Assembly (NCBI GenBank): GCA_000611775.1
Contig: KK106981.1
Span: forward strand, 8,112,023-8,176,022
Source: Umbilicaria muhlenbergii
Taxonomy: Eukaryota; Ascomycota; Lecanoromycetes; Umbilicariales; Umbilicariaceae
Direction of reading: 5' to 3'
DNA length: 64,000 bases
Positions 23,013-34,054 of the stretch are shown here, one piece after another. Position 1 is the stretch's first letter, and every line of letters starts with the position of its first letter. The notes beneath the pieces are model-generated. The model made no database searches and was not told the DNA's origin. It saw nothing but the letters and a program-made list of their open reading frames with translations. Position numbers and translations under genes: made by a program.

Positions 23013-23435
23013 GATCAGCATGTACAAATGCCAGTGCAATCCCACCACTCAGGCCCCATCCCCCGGAATCCCAGCGCTGCGAACCCGCACGTTTTGATCG
23101 CCCGGCGTAAAGCATCCCATCCTGTGCGCCATGTGCTCGAGAATTTTAGGCGGCCGTCCCCTTCCCTAGCAGCCAGCGGAGACGATCAGCGATTGGCCGG
23201 TTCGCCTGCTTCCATCATGGAATATCTCAGTCCGTATAAACCATGTCCGCACGCACGCCTCACCCCCTCAGTGGGTGGGAGGCGCATCAGCCCTGCGCTC
23301 AACGTTCCACCAGATCTCACCTTCAAAATCCCCGCCCTCTGCTGACATCTTTCTTCTTTTGCCTTCCGTCCTCCTGCACGCCGTGTACTGTCACTGCATC
23401 TTGCGACTGGTAATCTGCCGCCCGCCCGTCCCTTG

Positions 23436-25256
23436 ATGTCCGCAGTGATTGATCAAGTCATGGAAGGCTTCGACAGTATGAACATGCCCTATCTGGCGAG
23501 TACAGTCTCGTTCGACCAAGTCTCCGTCGCTGGATACATGAACAGCTTACCCACCTTGGGCATGCACGATCCGGCGACAGTTTTCGACGAACCCAGCTAT
23601 ATGGGGTCAGTACTGATGCGTCCCATATCTCCGCAAGCGTCCTGTGCTGATTCGGGTCTGACGGATCATGTTTATAGGACCGAAATGAACTCGTTTATCC
23701 CACCTGCTTTGCCTTATGAATCTATGCGACGGTACTCGAGTGTACCCGAAGATGCCTTTTCCGACACCGGAAGTCAATACGATTCCATCCCACAAGATCC
23801 GTTGGTGCAGGAATCGCCATCGGTCGAGAGGGACAACAAGCTACTCCGCTTCAATCCACCGACCGTTAACTTCAGCTTACTCGACTTCTCCTTCAGACCA
23901 GTACCGTTTCTGTCACTCACCGCGCAGCTCCAAGGCAGCAACTTCTTTCTCGCCGAGTCACCATGGGCTGCCTCAGCCGATGCGAACATTCCACCAGCAG
24001 AGTTGACCTGCTATCGACGGAATATCTTCCAGATCGTAGGCAGCATCACCCTTCCACGAACGATGCATTACATCGTGACCGACCAGGGTGAACGTATACC
24101 GATCCATGCAAAAGAGCTTTCAATCTCGGCCACAGAGTCGGTCGAAGGAAACCCTGTGAAGATCATTACTGTTCCATGGAAAACATCGACATCAACTGCA
24201 GCATCCATACCCGAAGAAAAAATCGAAATGGAGCCGTCCCCAATGCTGTTAGACACTATAACGAACCAGGACACAGATTCGGACTATGCAACCTTCCCCA
24301 TCGCCTGGAAGAGGCTCCAATTCCGAATCGCAACAGCCAACAACGGCCGCCGAAAGGAACTCCAGCAACATTTTGTTATCCGGCTCAAAGTCATCGCAAC
24401 CCTCGAAACAGGCAGCAAAGTCTCGATTTGCGAAAGCACATCCTGTCCCATCATCGTCCGCGGCCGCAGCCCCCGAAACTTCCAACAACGCAAGGACCTA
24501 CCCATCACAGGCCCCGGCAGCTCCATGCGCAAAGCAATGCAGCCGCCTTCCCTCCTAACAAGAACCTCATCTGGCGAGTCCGTGACGCGGCAAAACCGAC
24601 TCAAGCACGAGCAAAGCCCCGAAGCACAATACTCTCCAACCACGAATCCAATCCCGCAAAGCACCACCCCGCACAACTACATCGACTGGACGCAAATCCC
24701 GCGCGGCGCATCCAGCTCTCTCACCGCCCTTCCCACCCCGACCTTCACGCCCACCACCGCCATCCACACCCCTCCCCTCCCCGCCTACGCCCACTCCAGC
24801 CCCGACCTCGCCCGCCACCCAACCATTACCTCCCTCCCATCCGACTCCCTGCCCCTCCGCCTCTCCCTCACCGACTCTCCCCCACCCCCCACCAAGCGAT
24901 CCCGCCTCTTCAAAAACCCCCGCCGCACATCCCACCCACCCAAACCTACCGCCACAACACCCGTCCCGCCCACCGCCTCTTCTCCCAACAGCCTCCTCAA
25001 GAAACGTCCGCACTCGACGCCCCCGCCGGTGTCGATGCTACAGTCGCACCTGAGCAGCGGGAGCGGCTTCGGTAGCGACGCGGCGGATTTGTTGTACGAG
25101 TATTTCCCGCTCGGCTTGGACGACTGGATGCCGCCGGTTGATGCCGTCTACAGGCCGCATGTGGTGCATCATACGAATCTGCCGCGGGAGGCGGGGCCGG
25201 CTAAGGTTGGGGCGGTGGGCAGGGGGAAGAGGTTGTATAGCCAGTGTGAGGCTTAG
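23436..25256 (+). CDS. RON1: RON1-type NDT80/PhoG-like transcription factor
   Basis: Single open frame of 606 residues from ATG 23436. Residues about 125-350 form an NDT80-type Ig-fold DNA-binding domain: LRFNPPTVNFSLLDFSFRPV, YRRNIFQIVGSITLPRTMHY, FPIAWKRLQFRIATANNGRR, QQHFVIRLKVIATLETGSKV and CPIIVRGRSPRNFQQRKDLP. RON1 regulates N-acetylglucosamine catabolism in Trichoderma and Neurospora, and the Candida homologue (Rep1) works with Ngs1; the NGS1-type gene directly upstream makes that assignment likely. The C-terminal third is Pro/Ser/Thr-rich and probably carries activation functions. A 72-nt GT-AG segment (23606-23677) is a multiple of three without stops and may be an optional intron near the N-terminus. 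The coding strand flips from C-rich (24,450-25,000) to G-rich after 25,060. Confidence 0.85.
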   Translation: MSAVIDQVMEGFDSMNMPYLASTVSFDQVSVAGYMNSLPTLGMHDPATVFDEPSYMGSVLMRPISPQASCADSGLTDHVYRTEMNSFIPPALPYESMRRYSSVPEDAFSDTGSQYDSIPQDPLVQESPSVERDNKLLRFNPPTVNFSLLDFSFRPVPFLSLTAQLQGSNFFLAESPWAASADANIPPAELTCYRRNIFQIVGSITLPRTMHYIVTDQGERIPIHAKELSISATESVEGNPVKIITVPWKTSTSTAASIPEEKIEMEPSPMLLDTITNQDTDSDYATFPIAWKRLQFRIATANNGRRKELQQHFVIRLKVIATLETGSKVSICESTSCPIIVRGRSPRNFQQRKDLPITGPGSSMRKAMQPPSLLTRTSSGESVTRQNRLKHEQSPEAQYSPTTNPIPQSTTPHNYIDWTQIPRGASSSLTALPTPTFTPTTAIHTPPLPAYAHSSPDLARHPTITSLPSDSLPLRLSLTDSPPPPTKRSRLFKNPRRTSHPPKPTATTPVPPTASSPNSLLKKRPHSTPPPVSMLQSHLSSGSGFGSDAADLLYEYFPLGLDDWMPPVDAVYRPHVVHHTNLPREAGPAKVGAVGRGKRLYSQCEA

Positions 25257-25554
25257 ATGGGAGGGGAGGCGTTTGATTTGGGGAGCATGTACGAGTATTT
25301 TCCGTGTTGAGAAAAGTTGTTTGGTCGGTTGGGCGGGCGTTGGAACGGGGGTTTTGGTTGGTGTTGTATGGGTAGGGTGCATGGGGTGTTGGTGGTATCT
25401 AGGTTCATATACTGTTGCTTTTTTTGTTTAATGGATTCGGTCATGTGGTGCTTCGTGTTCAAATACTCTTGCGACTTCACATCGTCAGGCTACAAGCCTA
25501 TCTAAATCATATTCATCATTCCCCAAACCCTTTCATCCATCCACCACCATCCCA
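25257..25554. other. Convergent 3' region, RON1 / metallo-beta-lactamase
   Basis: About 300 bp, G/T-rich left half and A/T then C-rich right half. Only overlapping 3' UTRs expected. Confidence 0.4.
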
Positions 25555-26801
25555 TCACACCCCTCCCTCCTTCCCCTCCTCCCCAACCGCCTCCCCAAAA
25601 TCCCTCAAGAACGCCCACCTCCCCTCCCTCCCCCACCCCTTCTCCCTCCACCCATCCGCCCTCGCCGGAAAAAATTCCACCACCCCCACCAAACTCGCAT
25701 CATGCGCTATCACCGTAAACACATCCACCTCCCCGCCCCCCTCCTCCGCTCCCTGGCAATCAAACTCCTCCAACCGCCGAATCGTCTCCATCGCCTCCGC
25801 CCGATCATGCGCCACCCCCTTCTCCGGCGGCACATCCGGCACCTCGAAGAACGGCGCCGCCGCGCTCTTCGACGGCTGGATCGCGGCGAAGAGCGCGCCG
25901 GGGCAGGGGTGCGGGGACAGGCGGGAAAGCGGGTTCGGGTGGATGAGGGCGGGGAGCGGGAGGTAAGGGGTTGGGCGGAATTCGCCGCCGTGGTGGCAGG
26001 CGTCACCGCCCATGAGGATGAAGCTGTCGCGTTTTCCGGGGGCGGTGGTGGTGGTGGTGGTGCGGGCGAGAGCGCACATGTGGCCGATGGTGTGGCCGGG
26101 GGAGGAGAGCAGGTAGAAGCTGCCGTCGTTGAAGTAGTCGTGCGCGGGGAAGCGGCCGAGGGTTAGCGGGAAGGAGGTTATTTCGCGGAGGGGGCGGGAG
26201 CGGTAGTCGGATTCGAGGATGGGGGAGGAGGGGTTGGTGGGGTGGCCGGGGTGGAAGGCGGAGAGGAAGGAGGGGCCGACGAGGAGGGCGGTGCGGGGGG
26301 GGAAGAGGGACGGGTCGCCGGTGTGGTCCCAGTGATGGTGGCTGCGTTTGGAATGGGGGGGTTAGGGTGAGGGTGAGGAAGGGGTGGGAAGAGATGGGAA
26401 TGGGAGGGGAGAAGTCGGACAGACCTCCAGATTATGGCCTCAATGCTGTCCAATTTGACGCCATTCTCCTCCAAGATCTCATTCACCCCCTTCTTCACCT
26501 CGACTTTCCACCCGCCGTCTTTGATGCGCGATGCTATCTTCGGGGATAGGTTCCACCAGTCTTTGCGCACGCCCAGATCGAAAAGCAGTTTGCGCCCGCT
26601 CGGGTGCTCGATTAGGAATGAGTATGCGGGGCAGTCGAGGTAGTCGTAGCCTTTTATGGGAGGACCGATGAATTCGTGGCTCGGGAGGTTGGAGATGTGG
26701 GAGGTGCTGTCGATTATAGAGACTTTGACGGTGGTGCTGGATGGGGGGATGTTTAGGGCGGGGGCGGGTTTGGGCGGGACGAGGGTTTTGGCGGAGGCCA
26801 T
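25555..26801 (-). CDS. Metallo-beta-lactamase-fold hydrolase (AHL-lactonase-like)
   Basis: Exon 1 26425-26801 and exon 2 25555-26341 (intron donor GTCTGT, acceptor CGCAG) give 387 residues from the Met of MASAKTLVPP. The zinc motif is complete across the junction: SHHHWDHTGD (about residues 126-135), followed by a third-ligand His in SSPGHTIGHM and the bridging Asp in LMGGDACHHGGE. These fit the glyoxalase-II-like MBL fold of fungal proteins annotated as N-acyl-homoserine-lactonase-like; actual substrates are mostly unknown and may be lactones, fungal metabolites or mycotoxins. No signal peptide from the chosen start, so cytosolic. An upstream in-frame Met at 26876 would add 25 residues. Coding-strand composition moves from C-rich to strongly G-rich toward the 3' end. 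Confidence 0.85.
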
Positions 26802-28650
26802 TGTTGCGGAGAGATGATGGTCGACTGGGAGGATTGGCCAAATGAATGGCAGCAGATCGTGAGTATGGGAAGACAACGAATAGCTTGCTCATTGACAATG
26901 CTAAATGGGTATGCCGGTACCTCCGCGTCGTTCCGTCAGGGCCAGCTGTTTGTTCTTATCGATAAGCCCTACGGAGATCGGATCAAATCAGTCCGTTGGA
27001 ACTTGGCCAGGTTTGCAAATATTGAAGGCTGTGTTCTGTCTATCTTCCAGTCATGTATAGCAAACAGCTGGATTAGCGTGCACTATTCCTCCTGAGTCAT
27101 TCATCGCACTGAGCGGTGCTGCACCAATGTGACGTGTGAACAGCACGATGTAGCTAAACCCCTTTCTGAAGCTCAGAGCTCCCTCGATGCGAGGAGCCTT
27201 GACTGTTTGTAGAAGCCTCATGTGTTATTGCTTTCAACTCTACTGCGTGGCATGAGCATCTTCCAAGTTTCCAGATGTCGACGCTGTTTGCGCCCAACCT
27301 GAACGTTGCTGATAGCTCATTGATTTGTGGCTCTGTGATTTGATACATGTGTACTGCTTTGCGTGAACACCTGTACATTGATCTCCGCTCCAAGCCTCTA
27401 GCGCCATACATGCATAATGGGTTCCTTCGCATGTGCCTACTTGGGGGCCCTCAGGCGGTCAAAAATATCCATACCCGCAGACAGTGCCTCATATCCAGCG
27501 CAGATGATGCCTTGTGCAGCTAGCCCTTGAGGTGGCTTATCCGACGCTATGAGATGCTCATCGACAAGTAGTATATGATTAAAAAGAGTGCGGACGAGTC
27601 CCCTGAACGTTTCTTAAGTAGACTCATCTGCAAGCAACAGTTAGTCAATCCTAGGACAGAAACGGAAATGGGGAGGTGTAATACCTTCAATGTTCAGTGC
27701 ACTGAGCTCAATAAGGGTGCTGGCGACCTCCTCCAGCCTGTCTACCAAGCTGTTGAACGACAGGTGTGGTATCAGAGTAATGACTACCAGCGGTATTGAC
27801 ATGTTCGGACGACATATCGTTGCAGGGGGCCCTCGAGCTAACTTGTAACGTGCGGCGCGTAGAAAGTATCGGCACGAGGGGTCCTCAGGTTGGCCGTTCG
27901 CTGCAATCTGTGTTGTATCGCTGCGGACGTCCTCAAAGTGATGGATCACTGCGACTTGATATGTATCGCTTCAGAGGGTCCTCAAAGTGACAGATAACTG
28001 TGACGTGTATTGCTTGAAGGTGTGGCTGGGGGCGGTTTTCAGAGCGGTTGGCAGTCGTGCTTTTCGATAGATCAAGGACAGGGACAGGACTCATGGATAA
28101 TAAGTATTAAGCACAGTGTGTGATGGAGAATAGAAGCAGACATCGTTCAGAGAGCGCTGAACTCTAAGTGCAACTCTTATGAGTAGTGAATGGTTATGAC
28201 TCTGAATGTCAGGTGACCAGTTACCGGTAAGGCCTGCTGTAGCATATTCACTCTTGAGACTACCTGAATAGGGAAAGATGCACTTGAAAAGGGACACGAT
28301 TCCGTCAGAAGGGGTTGCGTTTCATCTGAAAGAGACTGTATTTCATCTGAAAAGAGGAACCATCTTACTCAAAACAGGTTACATTTCATGAGAAAGAGGC
28401 TGCACTTCAGATGAAACAACCCATATTCTATTTCCGGTCTGCCTGACCTTGAAAGATCGACGTTGAATGGCTTCAGATGATGATCAAAGAAGCCAGCTTC
28501 TAGAGTGATGAACATAGATTTGAAAGCAGGGTTTTAAAGAATGACAGATGATGATTGAGGAAAACATCTTTGAGCCAGATAGTCAAGAAAATAGAGATGA
28601 TGGGTCGTGATAATATAAGATATAGAGATACCTTAACAAGAAAAATACAA
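26802..28650. other. Gene-poor region with degenerate minisatellite
   Basis: About 1.85 kb between the MBL gene and the duplicated 3' end of the TMEM135-like gene. Reading frames are short. It holds a degenerate ~49-bp tandem repeat (27,815-28,012), then an A-rich stretch (28,290-28,640) with repeated TTTCATCTGAAA-like elements and their inverse CTTCAGATGAAA near 28,408. No gene recognised. Confidence 0.5.
27815..28012 (+). repeat. Degenerate ~49-bp tandem repeat, about four units
   Basis: Units start near 27815, 27866, 27915 and 27963, each with a TATCG core, then G-rich GGGTCCTC or GACGTCCTC and, in the last two, CAAAGTGA followed by ACTGTGAC or ACTGCGAC. Spacing is 48-51 bp; identity is best between the last two units. 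Confidence 0.6.
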
Positions 28651-29108
28651 ACCTAACTGTCAGAACGGGGAATACTGAATCCTCAAACCCAGTCATAACA
28701 TCATACCCACCACCCAAACGCCTTCCCTCACCCCTCCACCTCTGATCACCTCATCTCCTCCCCTCTCCCTCCCCCTTTCCCCCCCCTAACCGCCTTCGGA
28801 TCAACCTCATAAACCGTATTCACAACCATCAACCCCAGCACAAAAACCCAAACATCCCCATTCCTCACCCCCTTCCACCACCTAACTGTCAGAACGGGGA
28901 ATACTGAATCCTCAAACCCAGTCATAACATCATACCCACCACCCAAACGCCTTCCCTCACCCCTCCACCTCTGATCCCCTCAAAACCCCCAATCCCTTCC
29001 GAACCATCCCCCCACTAACCGCCTTCGGATCAACCTCATAAACCGTATTCACAACCATCAACCCCAGCACAAAAACCCAAACATCCCCATTCCTCACCCC
29101 CTTCCACC
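28651..29108 (+). repeat. 229-bp direct tandem duplication
   Basis: Two copies in direct tandem, about 28651-28879 and 28880-29108. Offsets measured at two separate anchors (CCTAACTGTCAGAACGGGGA and AACCGCCTTCGGATCAACCT) are both 229 bp. Roughly 95 bp at each end are near identical; a central block of about 40 bp differs completely between copies. Copy 2 contains the stop codon and last coding bases of the TMEM135-like gene, so copy 1 is an extra, downstream piece of that gene's 3' end. Confidence 0.9.
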
Positions 29109-30689
29109 ACCCCCTCTTCACGCCGACCTTCCACAACGAATCAACACTCACCCGCACAGACGCCATCACAGTCCCTTTGCCCCCCTGGCGATCCACAAAC
29201 GCCCACAGTCCCGCCACGAACCCGCCCCAGAACCAGCGCTGCGTCGGCAGGAGGGTGCGGGGAAGGAGATACTGAAACAGGCAGATACTGCCCCAAGCGG
29301 TGCCGATGGCGCCGGTGACCAACATCGTCATGCGGAGGATGCGTTTGGCGAGGCTGTTGAGCGCCGTGAAGGGGAGGGCGAGGAATTTTTTGTATTGCGG
29401 GAGGGAGAAGAGGCCGAAGATGAGGGTGAAGAATTTGGCGAGAGCGGGGAAGGCGGTTAAGTAGAAGGTGAGGTAGGTGCGGAGGCAGGAGGGGTCGGAG
29501 GGGTGCAGGAGGGCGCAGGAGAGGGAGTGGATGGAGGGGTGGGCGGGGGAGGTGATAGGGGCAATGGTGAGGAGGGTGGCGGGGAGGGTGGTGGACATGT
29601 CGGGGAAGAGGATGGGCGAGACGAAGGGGCTGCGGATGTTAGTGGAGTTCGTGGGATAGGTGAGGAAGGGGAGAGCGTACGGCCAATTTAGTTTGGACAT
29701 CTCGGCTAGATTGTCGACGATGTCGGTTGTGGTCGGCCATGGAAGGTTAGAAGGGTATTTAAGCGGGCGACGCTGAATATAATTCGGCGTGTTGCCGAGA
29801 ATGAAGTCTCCGTATGCCTTCGAGAAGATCGTTAGCCAAACGAACTCTGATCTATAAATCGATTGAACTGTACCTTCGGAAAGCAATCACGATCGAATAC
29901 AAATGCATGCAGCAATTGCCCCGTTGCAAGTGGCATCACCATCCAGCTGCCCCACCACCAAGGCTTGTTCTTGAACCACCCATCATCCTCCAATGCATTG
30001 TACAGATACTCCGCGGCTCTCGTTACCACATATATTGCTATGGTGATTCGCAGTTGGTCGCCAGGGTATACTCCCAGAGCGAAACCTGCCAGACTTGCGC
30101 CAATGGCTGGCGCAATCCGCGATGTCAAAGTTCGCGAGATCCTTGGATTTCGGCGGCGGAAAGGAGCCGCATCTTTGGTGAGAAGATTCGAACGCAAACG
30201 GGTGAAGAAGCGGTGGAGTAGTCGGTGGAGGAGGAGGATGACCGAGAGGGATAACGAAAGGCGGAAGTTTGGAGATCTAAGGACTGGAGTCTTCGGTTTT
30301 ATCCTGTGACTGGTTTAGCTGGGCCCATCTCGATATTTTGCTGCAGACGTATCGGACCTCGGTGTTCTGCCCCGCGCAAGTATATGCGTGGTGAAGAAAT
30401 CCCACGCTTTTAGACCTGCTAATGTAGCGGCAAAGACCCGCAGCGAGGCGCGTACGGTTGCTGCGTTGTAGTCATCTCTGCTGTGTACGATAGCATCGTA
30501 CTTTGGAGGTTGTGGTGCTCGTGTTCGAATTGGCGGTGGTGAGCGCGTAATCAGGTACTGGTGTAGGGTCTTATATTCTTTCGCGCTGATAGTATAGCGG
30601 AGCGCATTGAGGAGGACTGGATCGACCTTGGTGGGGCTGGGAGGTGGTGATGGATAAGGGTCCGTAGACGCCATGGCTGGCAATGCCAA
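28957..30689 (-). CDS. TMEM135-like multi-pass membrane protein
   Basis: Exons 30358-30689, 29874-30303 and 28957-29817 give 540 residues (or 535 from the second Met). Junctions are in frame and restore FDRDCFPKAYGDFILGNTPN. The middle part (IGASLAGFALGVYPGDQLRI, YVVTRAAEYLYNALED, WWWGSWMVMPLATGQLLHAF) resembles the fungal relatives of TMEM135/PMP52, peroxisome- and mitochondria-associated membrane proteins. Several hydrophobic helices are visible, including LTFYLTAFPALAKFFTLIFG and the C-terminal GDVWVFVLGLMVVNTVYEVD. The last ~60 codons were tandemly duplicated: the sequence just downstream can still be read as a second copy of WWKGVRNGDVWVFVLGLMVV. Function in lipid or organelle dynamics is inferred from the animal family only. 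Confidence 0.7.
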
Positions 30690-32299
30690 TGTGAAGCTTG
30701 CAGTATGATGCAGCCTTAGATCAACTAATCACCAAGCGTTCATGATCTAAGTCGTCCAGCACCGTTGGCGTGTTCGAAGTTAGTCAGTCGTTCATGAGAT
30801 GAACATTCCGCAGACGCGATGCGTTCAGCCTCGGCAAGCCCCTAGCTACCATTAAAGCGGCGCGGACATCTAGGGTTGAGCATTTTAATGAAAGTGTGTG
30901 CTTTCAACATAGTTCATGAGTTAACTTACCTAAGAAGGATATCTCGCGCTTTCCAGGCATGATGAAGCCTCGTCGTATCAGAAGGACACGCATGTACTTC
31001 CAGATGCTAAGCCTGGGAATGTGACTTCGCTTTGTACCAAATAGGCAGACGTCTTGGGGCTGGAAGTTGCCACGAGCCTGACAGATCTATTATCCAGGAA
31101 ATGCTGACGTGCGAAAAGAGGTTGCGTATTAGGGAAAATAGGACTGCGAAGAGCAGCATAGCGCTTGCAGAGAATCGAGTACCGCTTTCGAGGAGAAGAC
31201 GGAAAGTCTCGCTGGGTTGCATCAGTCCCTTCTTCTCGTTCTATTTCTTATGCTTCATCAACGAACCGACAAATCATTTGGATCTTCGATCCGTTCTCCA
31301 AACTTAGGTGTGAGCTGGCGGAAACTAAGCCGGCAATGATAATGCTCTCAATGACCTCCACTACTGTCAACAGGATGAAGAACACTATTGTGGACCTGCC
31401 ACAATACCGGCAATCATCAATTGCCTGTCTGGTTCTTCCGTGCTCACAGTTGATTGAACCGGATGTGAGAGAAGGGTAGAGTTGCAATATCATAAGAAGG
31501 AACGGTTACACGATGAATAGATCTGAACCGGAAAAGCGTTCGGGTACATGAATGTCAACCCTGCTAAAGATCTGGTAGCTAAACCCCATTGGTCGGGGAA
31601 AGCCTTTGACAAGAGCTCGTTTGAAAGAATTAAGTGCCCATGGTCGTTTCTTGCAGTCGTCTCGATGACGACTCGAGTGTTGATGTTCTAAAAAAGTTGA
31701 TCAATTAGGTTGGTTTGGTCGTGTCAAGGGGCATGCTGATGTTATGCAATTGAGATAGAGCTGCTTGAGAATACCGCTATATTTACCACATTGACCAAAA
31801 GGCCATGCCGAAAAGCCTCAGAAAGATATAGGCGTGAATAACAGAGGAATCAGGGGAAAAGGGGTGACTCATATCCCATGTGTGGAGCGATGTTCAGATG
31901 ACAGGTCTGTCCACTTGGTAGCATCTTACGGCTTCTTCGACAGTAAATTCAGGCTCGCTACGGCAATAAGGCGCTTGATGAACGTGGTGAATGTCCTTTG
32001 AGTTGCTTTCAGTCAAAAAATAGTCGCAAGTCTAGGAAAGTCCTTTGACGATCAGATGGATATTGCTGGTATAGTCAAGTAGGAAGCAAACGCCATCCAA
32101 AGGACATAGAGCGCCGATTTTAATTCTTCCCCACTGTCCTACAAGTCCACACGCTGAACTGTAACGCCAAGCACCATAAGCCAGACACCTGTGTTAATGC
32201 CGCCAATCGCTACAAGAACACCCTGGAATCAATAGCAAGCGAGGAAGTTTGCAGCTCTCCTCATCAACAAGAAGGAAAAAGCATGAAGTATAAGCAATC
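30690..32299. other. Gene-poor, AT-rich intergenic region
   Basis: About 1.6 kb. The only coding-like signal is a weak membrane-protein remnant at 31007-31493 (listed separately). 31,480-32,260 is AT-rich with no open frame of note. Confidence 0.45.
31007..31493 (-). CDS. Doubtful small membrane protein or gene remnant
   Basis: Two minus-strand frames lie end to end. The first contains a hydrophobic helix (TIVFFILLTVVEVIESIIIA), the second FSASAMLLFAVLFSLIRNLF. A 51-nt GT...CAG segment (about 31205-31256, GTTGATGAAG to CAACCCAG) would join them in frame into a protein of about 145 residues with two membrane helices. I know no matching family, and no clear promoter is visible. It may be a degenerate gene or chance. 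Confidence 0.2.
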
Positions 32300-34054
32300 T
32301 CAGACATCTACCTCTGTGATCACGATGTGTACCACCTCATTCGTTCGGTCCTTCGATTCAGGCATGGCTAGGCATGGAGCCAACGACCTGACAGTGGCAG
32401 TCTTCTTTTTCTCCCGCTCCACCCAAAATAACTGTACGGCCCCAACTACAGCCACGAAGCCACTACCCCACCAAGCAAGCCCAGTAAAGCCTTGCTGCGC
32501 TCCGATGCTGTAAAGATATCCGGCCATAGGTGGCGCTATGGTACGACAAGCAGCACCTGCGGAAGCGGCAAGACCGTTGATCTTGCCAAGGACCGAGGGC
32601 GCGGGCGACGCTTCTTTCAAAAGTATAAGGATTACAGGATAAGCCATGATGGAGAGAAGGTTCCTTATAGCCAGACATACGTATATGCCTGTGTATAGTA
32701 GGTTTTCCGGTAGGTATGCAATGCACGGGACGATGAAGTAGGCAACAGGATGGAGGATAGTGACCATAATAAAGACCCGCCACACCCCTAGCCATTCGGC
32801 GAAAAGCGGGAAGACGACGCCTTGAATAGCAAGGGCGATCAAGCCGTTGACCGACATGATGAATCCGACTGCTTGTGTAGTGAGGCCAACACCGCCCGGA
32901 ATATGTAGTGCCGATGTGCTCCAGGACGAGACGCCGTCCATGCGCTTGTCTTGCAAGAAGATTGGTAGAAGGTGATCATAGGTCATGGAGTGGTAGGTGA
33001 AAATACCCAAGGCCACGACGAGCACGACCACCCGTCTAGTAAACACCTTTGCTTCTGTCTGTGGTGAGATCGATGGCTGCCGTGATGAACCATCCGCATT
33101 GACCTGCCACTGCTGCTCTTCATAGATATCGACGGTGTTGAAGGTCCCATATGTATCGGCTCGCATATCCACGCTGGCATCTGCATTAGCGCCTGCTGTG
33201 AGCATGAGAGGAGTCTTAGCAGTGGTGTTGTCTGGGTCCTCTTGGGCACTCCATGGCTGCATATCCGGATGAGTTTCCACCAACATGAAGTAACCCGCTA
33301 GGATGCTTATCAATAGCAATGCTGCACAAATGAGGTTAGGTAGCAAGTAAGGAAACGTGCCAAAGATACCAGAGGGAGAGAAGAGCGAGGGGAACGCTAC
33401 GGACGGGTTTGCAAAAGTCCCACCAATTGCTGGCCCAATGATGGTTCCTATGCTCCATACGAAAGGCATGACAGCGTACGCTCTCGCTAACCAAGTCAGC
33501 GACGCGCTCTAGGAGCCTTCCATAGGAGCGATGTACTTACGCTCATGTTCGGGATTCTTGACCAATTCCCCAACCATTGTCTGAATCACCCCAATGTTGC
33601 CATTCAGAAAACCTCCCAGTGCTCTTCCAACCAGTGCTACCCAGAAGGATTTGGCAAAGCCAACGATGAGAAGGGACAGTAACGTGCCGGCGCAGCCCAT
33701 GAGCAGAACTGGTTTCCGGCCGATTCGATCTGAGAATCCGCCCCAGAACATGCCAGTAAGGCTTTCGGCGAGGGCAAAGGCTGAGATGAGGATGCCGGCA
33801 TAGAAGGAGGCATTGGCTCTATCGCCGACTTTGAAATCTCTGACCATCACCCACGAATATGGGAAGATGCTCGTGAGAGCAATCGGCTCTGCAACTCGGC
33901 ATAGTGCTGTTGAATGACTCTGTCAGCAATGACTTCTAATGGCTTCTACTGCCCCTCGAGGTTGATGGATGCCGAACGTACCTAAGATAAAGAGCTGGGC
34001 CGTGGGAAAGCTGTTTGGATCGGGTGGGGTTCTTCGCGGAAGTTTTAGTACCAT
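32300..34054 (-). CDS. Major facilitator superfamily transporter
   Basis: Exons 33982-34054, 33541-33906 and 32300-33486 give at least 541 residues. Junctions rebuild TAQLFILALCRVAEPIALTS and VKNPEHEPRAYAVMPFVWSI, both hallmark segments of a common fungal MFS group (drug:H+ antiporter / zinc-induced-facilitator-like). Motif A is GGFSDRIGRKPVLLMG. About 12 membrane helices are expected, with a long central cytoplasmic loop (about residues 255-325). The substrate cannot be told from sequence. The N-terminus is uncertain: an upstream exon ending at a TAG acceptor near 34103 is possible, with a start such as MSSPTISSASWSS at about 34229. Confidence 0.85.

Larger units (their letters stand above)
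21943..23435. promoter_or_regulatory. Long GC-rich upstream region of RON1 with short tandem repeats
   Basis: About 1.5 kb without a convincing gene, although long frames exist on both strands (22277-22933 plus, 22500-23048 minus) because the sequence is GC-rich and repetitive. It contains a 12-bp repeat array (about 22720-22795), a 9-bp array (about 22988-23012) and a near-repeat GATCGGTTAGAGAAA-like pair near 22010-22050. It is probably the promoter and leader of the RON1-type gene. Confidence 0.5.

Noticed and set aside
22277-23048. Long open frames on both strands between NGS1 and RON1
   Set aside because: Overlap each other, low complexity, and arise from GC-rich tandem repeats; no family resemblance.
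24176-25075. 299-codon second plus-strand frame inside RON1
   Set aside because: Pro/His/Arg-rich frame-shifted reading of C-rich coding sequence; the NDT80 domain lies in the other frame.
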